Shown here one piece after another: positions 26,990 through 36,439 of a DNA stretch of 64,000 bases. Below the pieces are notes generated by a model. The model made no database searches, had not been told where the DNA came from, and saw only the letters and a list, made by a program, of their open reading frames with translations. Within the stretch, counting starts at the first letter, position 1, and every line of letters starts with the position of its first letter. A program made the translations under genes and the position numbers. The DNA is from Gammaproteobacteria bacterium (GTDB lineage: Bacteria > Pseudomonadota > Gammaproteobacteria > Burkholderiales > Gallionellaceae): assembly GCA_018813765.1 (NCBI GenBank), contig JAHJBC010000007.1, positions 62,001 through 126,000 of the forward strand, read 5' to 3'.

Positions 26990-27898
26990 CTACACCCAGT
27001 CCTTCGGCACCAAGTACTTCTCGTACAACTCCGCTTCCGGCGTGCCTTTCTCAGGATGCCAATCGTAGCGCCATTTCACCAGCGGCGGCATGGACAGCAA
27101 AATGGATTCGGTGCGACCGTTCGATTGCAGGCCGAAGATGGTGCCACGGTCGATCACCAGGTTGAACTCGACATAGCGCCCGCGCCGGTAGAGCTGGAAG
27201 TCGCGCTCGCGCTCGCCGAATGGTGTGTCCTTGCGCTTCTCCAGCAAGGGCAGGTAGGCAGACAGATAATGGTCGCCGACGCTCTGCTGGATGGCGAAGC
27301 AGGTATCGAAATCCGGCTCGGAAAGATCGTCGAAAAAGATACCACCCGAGCCGCGCGGCTCGTTGCGGTGTTTGAGGAAGAAATATTCGTCGCACCATTT
27401 CTTGAACCGCGGATGCAGCGAGGGATCGAACGGCGCGAGCGCGTCTTTGCAGGTCCGGTGGAAGTGCTTCACGTCTTCCTCGAAACCGTAGTAGGGCGTG
27501 AGGTCCATGCCGCCGCCGAACCAGAACACTTTTTCGCCGTCCGGCTTGTGCGCCATGAACATGCGCACGTTGGCATGCGAGGTGGGCGCATAGGGATTGC
27601 GCGGATGCATCACCAGCGACACGCCCATCGCTTCCCACGAACATCCGGCCAGTTCGGGGCGATGCTGCGTGGCCGAGACCGGCATCTTGTCGCCCGTCAC
27701 ATGCGAGAACGCCACGCCGCCGCGTTCGAGCACGTTGCCTTCTTCGAGGATGCAACTGATACCGCCGCCGGTTCCGTCCGGCCGCTCCCACTTGTCACGC
27801 AGGAACTGCTTGCCGTCGATCTTCTCGAGGCCGGTGACGATACGGTCTTGCAGACCGAGCAGATATTGTTTGACGGCGGATGGATCGACGTTGCTCAT
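26990..27898 (-). CDS. hemF: Oxygen-dependent coproporphyrinogen III oxidase
   Basis: A 302-residue enzyme that decarboxylates two propionates of coproporphyrinogen III to vinyl groups using O2, giving protoporphyrinogen IX in haem synthesis. Family landmarks include [45 protein letters not shown] and [14 protein letters not shown], close to the standard sequence and length. The start ATG is 19 bases after the tsaC stop, so the two are likely co-transcribed. Another haem gene, hemE, is at 59747. The aerobic enzyme implies at least microaerobic growth. Confidence 0.97.
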   Translation of the reverse strand: MSNVDPSAVKQYLLGLQDRIVTGLEKIDGKQFLRDKWERPDGTGGGISCILEEGNVLERGGVAFSHVTGDKMPVSATQHRPELAGCSWEAMGVSLVMHPRNPYAPTSHANVRMFMAHKPDGEKVFWFGGGMDLTPYYGFEEDVKHFHRTCKDALAPFDPSLHPRFKKWCDEYFFLKHRNEPRGSGGIFFDDLSEPDFDTCFAIQQSVGDHYLSAYLPLLEKRKDTPFGERERDFQLYRRGRYVEFNLVIDRGTIFGLQSNGRTESILLSMPPLVKWRYDWHPEKGTPEAELYEKYLVPKDWV

Positions 27899-27916
27899 GC
27901 ACTTCTCCGGATGCGA

Positions 27917-28474
27917 TTACGAGCGAACGATTCTATCACCGCCCCACACCCTGATCGTCGACGGTCGCTTGCGTTTGCCCACGCGCCCGCGCAATACCCA
28001 CACTTTTTTTCCGAACATGCGCAGGCACTCGGCATAGGTTTTCGCGGGTCGCTGCCCGCTGCGGTTGGCGCTGGTGGAAACCAGCGCGCTGCCCGAGCTG
28101 TTGCAGAGGTCTTTGGCGAAGGGGAACGCGGTGAGCCGCACCGCCAGCGTTTCATGATTGCCGCGCAGCCAGCGCGGGCAGCAGGATTTTACCGGCATCA
28201 GCCAAGTGACGGCCTGCGCTTCGTCATTCGCCATCCTGCCTTGCTCGGCGTGCGTCAGCGGCTGCAGATAGGGTTCGACCTGATGGAAATCCGAGGCGAT
28301 GAGGATGAGGCCCTTTTGTTGCGGGCGCCGCTTGAGCTTGAGTATGCGCAGCACCGCGCGACGGTTGCGCGGATCGCAGCCGAGGCCATAGCAAGATTCG
28401 GTGGGATAGGCGATCAGACCACCGCGTTTGAGGTGAGCCTGGAGGCGGCGTGAGGGGATGACGTTTCTGATCAC
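27917..28474 (-). CDS. tsaC: L-threonylcarbamoyladenylate synthase (TsaC/YrdC family)
   Basis: A 185-residue YrdC-domain protein that makes threonylcarbamoyl-AMP for the t6A37 modification of tRNAs reading ANN codons. Visible family features are GGLIAYPTESCYGLGCDP, KRRPQQKGLILIAS, and LVSTSANRSGQRPAKT, with the Lys-Arg cluster that binds ATP and threonine. The start is probably GTG 28474 (VIRNVIPS), with GGAG about ten bases upstream; no in-frame ATG is nearby. It sits between purD, across a palindromic repeat, and hemF. Confidence 0.9.
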   Translation of the reverse strand: MIRNVIPSRRLQAHLKRGGLIAYPTESCYGLGCDPRNRRAVLRILKLKRRPQQKGLILIASDFHQVEPYLQPLTHAEQGRMANDEAQAVTWLMPVKSCCPRWLRGNHETLAVRLTAFPFAKDLCNSSGSALVSTSANRSGQRPAKTYAECLRMFGKKVWVLRGRVGKRKRPSTIRVWGGDRIVRS

Positions 28475-28496
28475 AGGCGCATCGCTCCGTTTGAAA

Positions 28497-28549
28497 TCCC
28501 TCACCCGCCTTCGGCACCCTCTCCCAATGGGAGAGGGGTGGGGTGAGGG
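28497..28549. repeat. REP-like palindrome between purD and tsaC
   Basis: TCCCTCACCC at the left pairs with GGGGTGAGGG at the right around an inner hairpin CCCTCTCCCAATGGGAGAGGG. The run TTTTATTT follows on the plus strand. It belongs to the G/C-run family seen at 19464, 12726 and inside recG. Confidence 0.75.
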
Positions 28550-28554
28550 TGCTT

Positions 28555-29826
28555 TTATTTCCGGCCGATGGCGCGGAAGCCAATGTCGCGCCGCATCTGC
28601 TGTCCATCGAAGTGGATCATGTCTGCGGCATCGTAAGCGCGTTTCTGCGCCTGCTTCACCGTATCGCCCAGAGCCACAACGCACAACACGCGACCGCCGT
28701 TGGTGACCACCTTGCCATCCTGCATGGAGGTGCCGGCATGGAACACATGAGCGTCCTCCAGCTTCTTCGGCAGGCCCTCGATGACATCGCCCTTGCGCGG
28801 CGTATCGGGATAATTGGCGGCGGCCATGACGACCCCCAATGCGGTGCGGCGGTCCCACTCTGCTTCCACCTTGTCCAGCGTACCGTTGACGGCATGCTCG
28901 ACGATGGCGGCGAGATCGCTCTTCAGGCGCATCATGATGGGTTGCGTCTCCGGGTCGCCCATGCGGCAGTTGAACTCCAGCACTTTGAGCGCGCCATCCG
29001 GCGAGATCATCAGGCCTGCATAGAGAAAGCCTGTGAAAGTGATGCCTTCGCTCTCCATGCCGCGTACCACCGGCTGGATGACTTCGCGCAACACTTTTGC
29101 ATGGATGGTCGGTGTGACCACCGGTGCGGGCGAGTACGCGCCCATGCCGCCGGTGTTGGGGCCTTCGTCGTTGTCCTTGAGACGCTTGTGGTCCTGGCTG
29201 GTCGCCATCGTCAGCACGTTCTTGCCGTCGACCATGACGATGAAGCTGGCTTCCTCGCCCGCGAGGAACTCCTCGATCACCACGCGCGCACCGGCATCCC
29301 CCAGTTTGTTGTCGGACAGCATCATGTCGATGGCGTCGAACGCTTCCTGTTTCGACATCGCCACTACCACACCCTTGCCCGCAGCGAGACCGTCGGCCTT
29401 GATGACGATGGGCGCGCCGTGCTTTTCGACATAGGCCTTGGCCGGTGCGATCTCGCTGAAGGTCTCGAAGAAAGCGGTGGCGATGTTGTGGCGCGTCATG
29501 AAACGCTTGGCGAAATCCTTGGAGGATTCCAGTTGCGCCGCCGCCTTGGTCGGGCCGAATATCTTGAGACCCGCCGCGCGGAACGCATCCACCACACCCG
29601 CCGCCAGCGGTGCTTCCGGGCCGACCACGGTGAGCTCGATGTTCTCGCGTTTAACGAAATCGATGAGTTCAGGGATGGCGGTGATGGCGACGTTCTCGAC
29701 GCCTTCTTCCAGCGCCGTACCCGCATTGCCCGGCGCGACATACACCTTCTGCACCTTGGCGCCTTGTGCCAGACGCCAGGCCAGTGCGTGTTCACGACCG
29801 CCGTTACCGATGACTAATATTTTCAT
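28555..29826 (-). CDS. purD: Phosphoribosylamine-glycine ligase (GARS)
   Basis: A 423-residue ATP-grasp ligase joining phosphoribosylamine and glycine in purine synthesis. It begins MKILVIGNGGREHALAW, the family's N-terminal signature, and contains IVIKADGLAAGKGVVV for ATP binding and LEFNCRMGDPETQ for metal binding. Length is standard. It follows purH on the same strand across a gap of about 100 bases filled by a palindromic repeat, and AGAACAAC-type sequence gives a modest ribosome-binding site (GGAGAAC) before ATG. Confidence 0.97.
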   Translation of the reverse strand: MKILVIGNGGREHALAWRLAQGAKVQKVYVAPGNAGTALEEGVENVAITAIPELIDFVKRENIELTVVGPEAPLAAGVVDAFRAAGLKIFGPTKAAAQLESSKDFAKRFMTRHNIATAFFETFSEIAPAKAYVEKHGAPIVIKADGLAAGKGVVVAMSKQEAFDAIDMMLSDNKLGDAGARVVIEEFLAGEEASFIVMVDGKNVLTMATSQDHKRLKDNDEGPNTGGMGAYSPAPVVTPTIHAKVLREVIQPVVRGMESEGITFTGFLYAGLMISPDGALKVLEFNCRMGDPETQPIMMRLKSDLAAIVEHAVNGTLDKVEAEWDRRTALGVVMAAANYPDTPRKGDVIEGLPKKLEDAHVFHAGTSMQDGKVVTNGGRVLCVVALGDTVKQAQKRAYDAADMIHFDGQQMRRDIGFRAIGRK

Positions 29827-29835
29827 GTTGTTCTC

Positions 29836-29927
29836 CAGCTTGTAGCCAGTGGCTGGTAGCGGGTAGCCAGGCTGTGCGCCCGGCGGGCGCGCTTTTGCTA
29901 CCAGCTACCTGCTACAAGCTACCAGCT
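29836..29927. repeat. Imperfect palindromic repeat between purH and purD
   Basis: The gap holds AGCTTGTAGCC, GCTGGTAGC, then GCTACCAGC, GCTACAAGC and TACCAGCT, which pair around a GC-rich core (GCGCCCGGCGGGCGC). Short units of the form (A)GCTGGTAGC/GCTACCAGC alternate in both orientations. It fills nearly the whole purH-purD gap, so it must be transcribed with them. Confidence 0.7.
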
Positions 29928-29929
29928 CA

Positions 29930-31492
29930 TCAATGTCTGAAATGGCGGTAACCCGTAAACACCATCGCCAAGCCATGCTCGTCCGCCGCCGCGATGACTT
30001 CCTCGTCGCGCATTGATCCGCCCGGTTGGATGACGGCCTTGGCACCCGCTTGAGCCAGCACGTCGATGCCGTCGCGGAACGGGAAGAAGGCGTCGGAGGA
30101 CACCACGGAATTCTCCAGGCTCAGGCCCGCGTTCTGTGCCTTGATGCTGGCGATGCGGGTGCTGTCCACGCGGCTCATCTGGCCCGCGCCTACGCCCAGC
30201 GTCATGCCGCCCTTGCAGAACACGATGGCGTTGGACTTCACGTATTTCGCCACGCGCCATGCGAACAGCAGGTCGGTGAGTTGTTCTTTGCTCGGCTGCA
30301 CTTTGCTCACGACTTTGAGTTGCGACAACTGCACATTGAGTGCGTCCGGTGTCTGCACCAGCAGACCGCCGCTCACGCGCTTGAAGTCGAACTGGTTGTG
30401 CGCGTTGGACAGCGGCACGCTGAGCACGCGCACGTTCTGCTTGGCGGCGGTGACTTTGAGTGCAGCCTCGGTGGCACTCGGCGCGATGATGACTTCGACG
30501 AACTGGTTGGCGGTGATCTGGGTGGCGGTCTCGGCGTCCAGTTCGCGGTTGAAGGCGATGATGCCGCCGAATGCGGAGGTGGTGTCGGTGGAGTAGGCAA
30601 GCTTGTAGGCGTTCAATGCCGTGTCGGCGATGGCGACACCGCAAGGGTTGGCGTGCTTGACGATGACGCAGGCCGGTTCGTCGAAGGTCTTCACCAGCTC
30701 CCAGGCCGCATCGGAATCGCCGATGTTGTTGTAGCTAAGTTCCTTGCCCTGCAACTGGGTGTAGCCGGAGATGCCGCCCACCAGCGGAATGAGGTCGCGG
30801 TAGAACGCGGCCTTCTGGTGCGGATTCTCGCCGTAGCGCATCTCCTGCACCTTGGCGAAGTTGAAATTGATCTGCGCCGGAAACTCGCTCTTGCTGCCGT
30901 CGCTGTTGATCGCGGTGAGGTAGTTGCTGATCATGCTGTCGTAGGCGGCGGTGTGCGAGAACGCCTTCTTCGCCAGGTCGAAGCGGGTGGCGGCGGAGAC
31001 TTCGCCCTTGTTGGTCTGCATCTCGGCCAGCACGTCTGCATAGTCGGCCGGGTCGGTGACGATGGCGACATGCGCGTGGTTCTTGGCGGCGGAGCGCACC
31101 ATGGTCGGCCCGCCGATGTCGATGTTCTCGATGGCATCTTCCAGCGTGCAGCCGGGCTTGGCGATGGTGGCCGCGAACGGGTACAGGTTGACGACAACCA
31201 GATCGATGGTGGGGATGTCGTGCTTCTTCAGCGTGGCGACATGCTCGGGCAGGTCGCGGCGCGCCAGGATGCCGGCATGCACTTTCGGTTGCAGCGTCTT
31301 CACGCGGCCGTCCAGCATCTCGGGGAAGCCGGTGTAGTCGGCGACTTCGGTGACGGGGATCTTGTTGTCGGCGAGCAACTTGGCGGTGCCGCCGGTGGAG
31401 AGGATCTTCACACCGAGGGCGTGCAGGCCTTTGGCGAATTCGAGTACGCCGGATTTGTCGGAGACGCTGATGAGTGCTTGAGTGATGGCCAT
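29930..31492 (-). CDS. purH: Bifunctional AICAR transformylase/IMP cyclohydrolase
   Basis: A 520-residue enzyme for the last two steps of IMP synthesis. The N-terminal MGS-like cyclohydrolase half has [11 protein letters not shown] and [17 protein letters not shown]. The C-terminal transformylase half has [26 protein letters not shown] (catalytic Lys-His) and [12 protein letters not shown]. The size is normal. It lies directly downstream of fis (20-base gap) and upstream of purD, an order often seen in betaproteobacteria. Confidence 0.97.
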   Translation of the reverse strand: MAITQALISVSDKSGVLEFAKGLHALGVKILSTGGTAKLLADNKIPVTEVADYTGFPEMLDGRVKTLQPKVHAGILARRDLPEHVATLKKHDIPTIDLVVVNLYPFAATIAKPGCTLEDAIENIDIGGPTMVRSAAKNHAHVAIVTDPADYADVLAEMQTNKGEVSAATRFDLAKKAFSHTAAYDSMISNYLTAINSDGSKSEFPAQINFNFAKVQEMRYGENPHQKAAFYRDLIPLVGGISGYTQLQGKELSYNNIGDSDAAWELVKTFDEPACVIVKHANPCGVAIADTALNAYKLAYSTDTTSAFGGIIAFNRELDAETATQITANQFVEVIIAPSATEAALKVTAAKQNVRVLSVPLSNAHNQFDFKRVSGGLLVQTPDALNVQLSQLKVVSKVQPSKEQLTDLLFAWRVAKYVKSNAIVFCKGGMTLGVGAGQMSRVDSTRIASIKAQNAGLSLENSVVSSDAFFPFRDGIDVLAQAGAKAVIQPGGSMRDEEVIAAADEHGLAMVFTGYRHFRH

Positions 31493-31511
31493 TTGCTTTC
31501 TTCCCTGTTGA

Positions 31512-31766
31512 TTATTTGATCCGGTGATCCTGCATCTTTTTGCGCAGGGTATTTCGGTTGATGCCGAGCAATTCTGCGGCGCGCGTCTGGTTGCCGCCGG
31601 CGTGGTGCAATACGGTCTCGATCAGTGGCTTCTCGGCGCAACAGATCACCATATCGTAGATGCCGCAGGAAGGTTCCTCGCCGTCGAGGTCCTTGAAATA
31701 ATCGTTCACCGCCTTGCGCACGTGCCTGGCGATATCATTCTCGTTGATGCCGCAATCTTCCGTCAT
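31512..31766 (-). CDS. fis: Fis-family nucleoid-associated DNA-binding protein
   Basis: An 84-residue protein. The C-terminal helix-turn-helix [20 protein letters not shown] matches Fis and the output domain of NtrC-type activators. In Fis the N-terminal part stimulates DNA inversion; here it is short and divergent, as usual outside enterobacteria. It should bend DNA and affect rRNA and global transcription. Its ATG overlaps the dusB stop as ATGA, the conserved dusB-fis coupling. Confidence 0.95.
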   Translation of the reverse strand: MTEDCGINENDIARHVRKAVNDYFKDLDGEEPSCGIYDMVICCAEKPLIETVLHHAGGNQTRAAELLGINRNTLRKKMQDHRIK

Positions 31767-32770
31767 GCTGCCAACTCCCTTTCGTACAGCAGCCGTTCGC
31801 TGCTGGCTTTTTGTTCCTCGAAGAAATCCGTGGCGGCCTGCATCTGCTCGTCCACGCTCTCTAGTTGATTCATGCGATGCCTGAACACCGCCGAGCCGGG
31901 CAGGCCCTTGGTGTACCAGGAGATGTGTTTGCGCGCGACGCGCAGGCCGGTGTACTCGCCGTAGAAATCGTACAAATCGGCCATGTGCTCGATGAGAATC
32001 TGCCGGATCTCCTCCACATGCGGTGAGAGCAGGTGGGTGCCCGTATTCAGGAAATGTTCGATCTCGCGGAACAGCCAGGGGCGACCCTGCGCTGCGCGGC
32101 CGATCATGATCGCGTCGGCGCCGGTGTGGTCGAGCACGATCCTGGCTTTCTCGGGAGTGGTGATGTCGCCGTTGGCGATGACGGGGATTTTCACTTCCGC
32201 CTTCACGGCACGGATGGTGTCGTATTCGGCCTCGCCGGTGTAGGCGCAGGCGCGGGTGCGGCCGTGGATGGCCAGCGCCTGGATGCCGCTGCTCTCGGCG
32301 ATACGCGCGATGTTGATGGCGTTGCGGTTGGCTTTATCCCAGCCGGTGCGCGTCTTGAGCGTGACCGGCACATCCACCGACTTGACCACGGCTTCGAGAA
32401 TCTCGGCCACCAGCTTTTCGTTCTGCATCAGCGCGGAACCCGCCATGACGTTGCAGATCTTCTTGGCCGGGCAGCCCATGTTGATGTCGATGATCTGCGC
32501 GCCGTTGTCCACGTTGTATTGGGCGGCCTGCGCCAGCATCTTCGGGTCGGCGCCGACGATCTGCACCGAGATGGGATCGACCTCGCCCGCGTGGTTGGCG
32601 CGACGTTTGGTTTTCTCGGAACCGTATAACAGGGAGTTGGAAGCCACCATCTCGGAAACCGCCATGCCCGCGCCCATGCGCTTGCACAGCATGCGGAACG
32701 GCCTGTCCGTCACACCCGCCATGGGGGCCACGATCAGCTTGTTCTTGAGCTTGTATTGTCCGATTTGCAT
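31763..32770 (-). CDS. dusB: tRNA-dihydrouridine synthase B
   Basis: A 335-residue FMN-dependent enzyme that reduces U17 of tRNAs. It has an N-terminal TIM barrel with LIVAPMAGVTDRPFR, the catalytic-cysteine segment NMGCPAKKICNVMAGS, KTRTGWD, ALAIHGRT and GADAIMIGRAAQGRPW. The C-terminal helical domain binds tRNA. It is the first gene of the unit running through fis, purH, purD, tsaC and hemF; the 88-base gap to the divergent hydroxylase gene should hold promoters for both. Confidence 0.97.
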   Translation of the reverse strand: MQIGQYKLKNKLIVAPMAGVTDRPFRMLCKRMGAGMAVSEMVASNSLLYGSEKTKRRANHAGEVDPISVQIVGADPKMLAQAAQYNVDNGAQIIDINMGCPAKKICNVMAGSALMQNEKLVAEILEAVVKSVDVPVTLKTRTGWDKANRNAINIARIAESSGIQALAIHGRTRACAYTGEAEYDTIRAVKAEVKIPVIANGDITTPEKARIVLDHTGADAIMIGRAAQGRPWLFREIEHFLNTGTHLLSPHVEEIRQILIEHMADLYDFYGEYTGLRVARKHISWYTKGLPGSAVFRHRMNQLESVDEQMQAATDFFEEQKASSERLLYERELAA

Positions 32771-32858
32771 GAGGGCATTTCCAAAAGGGCGGTGATTATA
32801 AATTAATCAATCTCGCCATGCTATGATGCTTAGGTCTTAAATTTGCGAGATTCCCGAA

Positions 32859-34013
32859 ATGGAATTCGATATCGTCATCAACGGCGGCGGGCTGGTCGGA
32901 GCCAGTCTTGCATCTGCCCTCAAATCAAGCGGTTTGAAGATAGCCTTGGTCGAAGGTCAGGCTTTACCCAGCCTTGATTCCGGCTGGGACAGTCGTATAT
33001 ACGCATTCACCCCCGGCAATGTTGATTTCCTCAAGGAACTTGGCGCATGGCAGCGCCTGGATCAGACGCGCGTGCAGCAGGTGGAAGAGATGCGCGTGTT
33101 CGGCGATACCGGTGCGGAACTGGATTTCAGCGCGTACCAGGCCGGCGCGCCCGAGCTGGCGTTCATCCTGGAAAGCAGATTGTTACAACATGCGCTGTGG
33201 CAAGGGCTGCGCGAACAGCAGAACCTCACCATCCTGCAGCCGGCTCAGTGCGCCGCGCTCAAGATCGATGACGATGCTGCGCACCTGACGCTGAAAGACG
33301 GGCGCGAAATCAGGACCAGTCTCATCGTCGGTGCGGACGGCCGCGATTCCTGGGTGCGCCAGCAGACCATCATGCCGGAGGTCCCCACGCCCTATCACCA
33401 GCACGGAGTGGTTGCCAACTTCAACACGGCCAAGGCGCATCGCGGCATCGCCTATCAGTGGTTCACCCCCGACGGCATCCTTGCTCTTTTGCCGTTGCCG
33501 GGCAAACGCATCTCCATCGTGTGGTCGGTCAGCCCCGAGAGATCCGCCGAACTGCTGGCGCTCACTCACGAGGAATTCGCCGCACGCGTGGCCGAAGCGG
33601 GTAAATACACGCTGGGCGAACTGGAAGTCATTACCCCGCCCGCTTCGTTCGCGCTGCGCGTGCTGAACCTGGCGCACCTGACCAAACCGCGCCTGGCACT
33701 GATCGGCGATGCCGCGCACAACATTCACCCGCTCTCCGGCCACGGCGTGAACCTCGGCCTGCGCGACGCGCACGAACTGGCGCAGGTGCTGCTGCAGCGC
33801 GGCACGGCCGATTGCGGCGACCTTGCGCTGCTGCGCCGCTACGAAGCGACGCGCCAGACCGACATTATGTCGATGCAACTCACCACCGACACGCTCAAGC
33901 ATCTGTTCATCAACGACAACCCGGTGCTGCGCACGCTGCGCAACCTCGGGCTTTCCGCCACCAACAAGCTGACACCGCTGAAGAACATGCTGGTGCGTCA
34001 CGCGCTCAACTGA
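32859..34013 (+). CDS. UbiH/UbiF/COQ6-family FAD hydroxylase
   Basis: A 384-residue aromatic hydroxylase for a ring-hydroxylation step of ubiquinone synthesis. The FAD-binding motif is VINGGGLVGASLASAL (from residue 6), the middle DG motif is VGADGRDSWVRQ, and RLALIGDAAHNIHPLSGHGVNLG is the family's second FAD motif. Which ring position (UbiH, UbiF, UbiI or a broader UbiM/UbiL type) cannot be decided by eye. It precedes dsbC by 20 bases in the same orientation. Confidence 0.92.
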   Translation: MEFDIVINGGGLVGASLASALKSSGLKIALVEGQALPSLDSGWDSRIYAFTPGNVDFLKELGAWQRLDQTRVQQVEEMRVFGDTGAELDFSAYQAGAPELAFILESRLLQHALWQGLREQQNLTILQPAQCAALKIDDDAAHLTLKDGREIRTSLIVGADGRDSWVRQQTIMPEVPTPYHQHGVVANFNTAKAHRGIAYQWFTPDGILALLPLPGKRISIVWSVSPERSAELLALTHEEFAARVAEAGKYTLGELEVITPPASFALRVLNLAHLTKPRLALIGDAAHNIHPLSGHGVNLGLRDAHELAQVLLQRGTADCGDLALLRRYEATRQTDIMSMQLTTDTLKHLFINDNPVLRTLRNLGLSATNKLTPLKNMLVRHALN

Positions 34014-34033
34014 CACAAAACCAAGGAATAAAA

Positions 34034-34744
34034 ATGTTCAGAACCCTGCTGTTGCTGCTGCTCACCGTTTCTTTCGCGCATGCCGAGACCGACAAGACCG
34101 CCGACTCCATCAAGGAAACACTGGTGCAGAATTACGAGCAACTCATCGGCCCAGTCGACCAGGTCAATAAATCGCCCATCCCCGGCCTGTATGAAGTCGT
34201 CACCGGCGACCACATCTTCTATACCGACAAACGTGCGCAATACTTGATCGACGGTCAGATGTTCGACCTGAAGGGTCGCAAGAACATCACCGAGGCGCGC
34301 GCGCGTAAATTGTTCGCAGTCGATTTCGCTTCGCTGCCGTTCGACCTCGCCGTGAAAAAGGTGAAAGGCGACGGCAGCCGCAAGATGGCCTACTTCACCG
34401 ACCCGAACTGCGGCTATTGTAAAAAGCTTGAGGAAGAACTGAAGAGCGTGGATAACGTGACGCTGTATCTTTTCTTCTATCCCATCTTCGACGGCTCCGC
34501 CGAGAAGGTGCAAGGCGTGTGGTGCAGCAATGACAAGGTCAAGGCCTGGGATGATTTGATGTTGAACGGCGTGCAGCCTGCCGCCGCCAAGTGCGAAGTT
34601 CCCACGGCCAAGGTGATGGAGCTGGGTCGCAAACTCAAGGTGAACGGCACACCCGCGCTGATCTTCGCCAACGGCGTGATCAACCCCGGCTACATGCCCG
34701 CCGCCAACCTGAACAAGGCGCTGGACGACAACAACAAGAAGTGA
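34034..34744 (+). CDS. dsbC: Periplasmic thiol:disulphide isomerase DsbC
   Basis: A 236-residue protein with a signal peptide (LLLLLLTVSFAHA, about 1-16), an N-terminal dimerisation domain and a thioredoxin-fold domain with the active-site pair CGYC (residues 126-129). The cis-proline region is VNGTPALIFANG. It isomerises wrong disulphides in exported proteins such as those of the type IV pilus and secretin system. Two more Cys (VQGVWCSN and AAKCEVP) correspond to the structural disulphide. ATG 34034 has AAGGAA upstream. Confidence 0.93.
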   Translation: MFRTLLLLLLTVSFAHAETDKTADSIKETLVQNYEQLIGPVDQVNKSPIPGLYEVVTGDHIFYTDKRAQYLIDGQMFDLKGRKNITEARARKLFAVDFASLPFDLAVKKVKGDGSRKMAYFTDPNCGYCKKLEEELKSVDNVTLYLFFYPIFDGSAEKVQGVWCSNDKVKAWDDLMLNGVQPAAAKCEVPTAKVMELGRKLKVNGTPALIFANGVINPGYMPAANLNKALDDNNKK

Positions 34745-34749
34745 CGACT

Positions 34750-35205
34750 ATGCGCGACCTGCCCCGCCACCTCGCCGAGCTGAGCATCGTCCTTTGGGTA
34801 GGCGGCATGTGGATGCTTGGCTATGTGGTCGTACCTGCGCTGTTCAAGCTGTTGCCGGACCGCATGCTCGCGGGCAGGATCGCGGGCGAACTGTTCACCC
34901 TGCTGGCGCTTATCGGCATCGTTTGCGCACTCTATCTGCTGCTGTTCCAATTGCAGCGATTCGGGCGCGCTGCCCTGCAACGCACTGCATTCCGCGTCGC
35001 CGCCGCGATGTTGCTGCTTGTCCTCATCGGACAATTCGCCCTGCAACCCATCCTCGCCGATCTCAAGGCGCAGGTGACACCGCTCGATGTGATGGCCAGT
35101 CCGCTTGCCGCACAGTTCAAGACCTGGCACGCCGTCTCCAGCATCGTCTTTCTGGTGCAGAGTCTGCTCGGCATCTGGCTGGTGCTCGCCAAAAGAAATC
35201 CTTAG
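34750..35205 (+). CDS. DUF4149-type inner-membrane protein
   Basis: A 151-residue protein with four hydrophobic segments. It resembles the DUF4149 domain found in small bacterial membrane proteins (LSIVLWVGGMWMLGYVVVPALF near the N terminus, FKTWHAVSSIVFLVQS near the C terminus). Function is unknown. ATG 34750 is six bases after the dsbC stop, with AAGAAG upstream; GTG 34741, overlapping the dsbC stop, is the other possible start. The tight spacing suggests co-expression with dsbC. Confidence 0.8.
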   Translation: MRDLPRHLAELSIVLWVGGMWMLGYVVVPALFKLLPDRMLAGRIAGELFTLLALIGIVCALYLLLFQLQRFGRAALQRTAFRVAAAMLLLVLIGQFALQPILADLKAQVTPLDVMASPLAAQFKTWHAVSSIVFLVQSLLGIWLVLAKRNP

Positions 35206-35289
35206 CCGCCACGTCCGGCACACGACGGTCGTGTATTGACGTGGTCCGCTCATCAGGATAGTTTGAGCATCCAGAACAGGGAGAATCCA

Positions 35290-36435
35290 GTGTTAAAAAA
35301 TCTGCACCGCGAGATCTATCCGGCCGGAGAAACCATCTTCAAAGAAGGCGATCCCGGCAACACCGCCTACATCATCGAAGAAGGCAGCGTCGAAGTCATT
35401 GTCAGCAGCACCCAGACCTCGCTCATCCATAAAGGGGAGCTGTTCGGCGAAATCGCGCTGATCGACCAGCAGCCGCGCACCGCCACGGTGCGCGCCGTCG
35501 AGAACACAGTGCTCATCCCCATCCCGCGCCAATTGGTGAAGGAACTGCTGGAGAAGACCGACCCGGTGGTGCGCCATCTGCTGTTGACCATACTCGAACG
35601 CTACCGCTCCACGCGCAAGCAGCCCGCCTTCGACCCCTCGCGCTCCACCACTTTCAGGCGCGACATGACGCGCGGCGTCGCCACCCAGCAATTGCGGCTG
35701 GCACATGACATCGCACAGGCCTTGAGGGAAGAGCAGTTCGAGATGTTCTACCAACCCATCTGCGACCTTTCCAGCGGGCGCATCGCAGGTTATGAAGCAT
35801 TGATCCGCTGGCACCATCCGACGGAGGGCATGGTCCCGCCGATGGATTTCCTGTGGGTCGCCGAGCAGACCGGGCAGATACGCGAGATCGGATTGTGGAC
35901 ACTGGAGCGGGCCTGCCGTGACTGGCCGGAACTGCGGCAGCAGATCGTCCATCCCAAGCCTTTCGTCAGTGTCAACCTGTCTCCTTCGCAGCTGACCGGG
36001 GACGGTTTCGTGGGTGAGGTGAAGGAACTGGTGTCGCGTCTGCAGATGCCGGCACATGAGCTCAAACTGGAACTGACCGAAACCGTCATCATCAACAATC
36101 CCGAGCTCGCCCTGCAACTGCTCAGCAAACTCACCGAAGCCGGCAGCACGCTGGCACTGGACGATTTCGGCACCGGTCACTCGAGCCTGGATGCGCTGCA
36201 CCGCTATCCCATCGGCACCATGAAGATCGACCGCGTGTTCGTCAGCCAGATGCTGGCTTCACAGCAGAGTGCCAAGATCGTCAATGCGTCGATCGAGCTC
36301 GCGCATTCGCTCAAGATGGATGTCGTCGCTGAGGGTATCGAGACCGAAGAGGAACGCCTCGCGTTGCTGGAATGCGGATGCGACTATGGTCAGGGTTGGC
36401 TGTTCGGGCGTCCTGCTTCATTGAAGTCGATTTGA
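35290..36435 (+). CDS. cNMP-binding domain fused to EAL phosphodiesterase
   Basis: A 381-residue soluble protein. Its N-terminal cyclic-nucleotide-binding domain (about 1-120) contains GELFGEIALIDQQPRTATV, the phosphate-binding cassette. Its C-terminal EAL domain (about 150-381) keeps the catalytic residues in YEALIRWHHP, SVNLSPSQL, ELTETVI, LDDFGTGHSS, MKIDRVF and VVAEGIET, so c-di-GMP hydrolysis is expected. A cyclic nucleotide may thereby control c-di-GMP breakdown. I chose GTG 35290 with GGGAG seven bases upstream; a TTG at 35236 would add 18 residues. It ends four bases from the convergent barrel gene, with no visible terminator between them. Confidence 0.88.
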   Translation: MLKNLHREIYPAGETIFKEGDPGNTAYIIEEGSVEVIVSSTQTSLIHKGELFGEIALIDQQPRTATVRAVENTVLIPIPRQLVKELLEKTDPVVRHLLLTILERYRSTRKQPAFDPSRSTTFRRDMTRGVATQQLRLAHDIAQALREEQFEMFYQPICDLSSGRIAGYEALIRWHHPTEGMVPPMDFLWVAEQTGQIREIGLWTLERACRDWPELRQQIVHPKPFVSVNLSPSQLTGDGFVGEVKELVSRLQMPAHELKLELTETVIINNPELALQLLSKLTEAGSTLALDDFGTGHSSLDALHRYPIGTMKIDRVFVSQMLASQQSAKIVNASIELAHSLKMDVVAEGIETEEERLALLECGCDYGQGWLFGRPASLKSI

Positions 36436-36439
36436 AATG

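Noticed and set aside
30026..31519. A 497-codon plus-strand open frame opposite purH
   Set aside because: Antisense shadow of purH; no recognisable motif.
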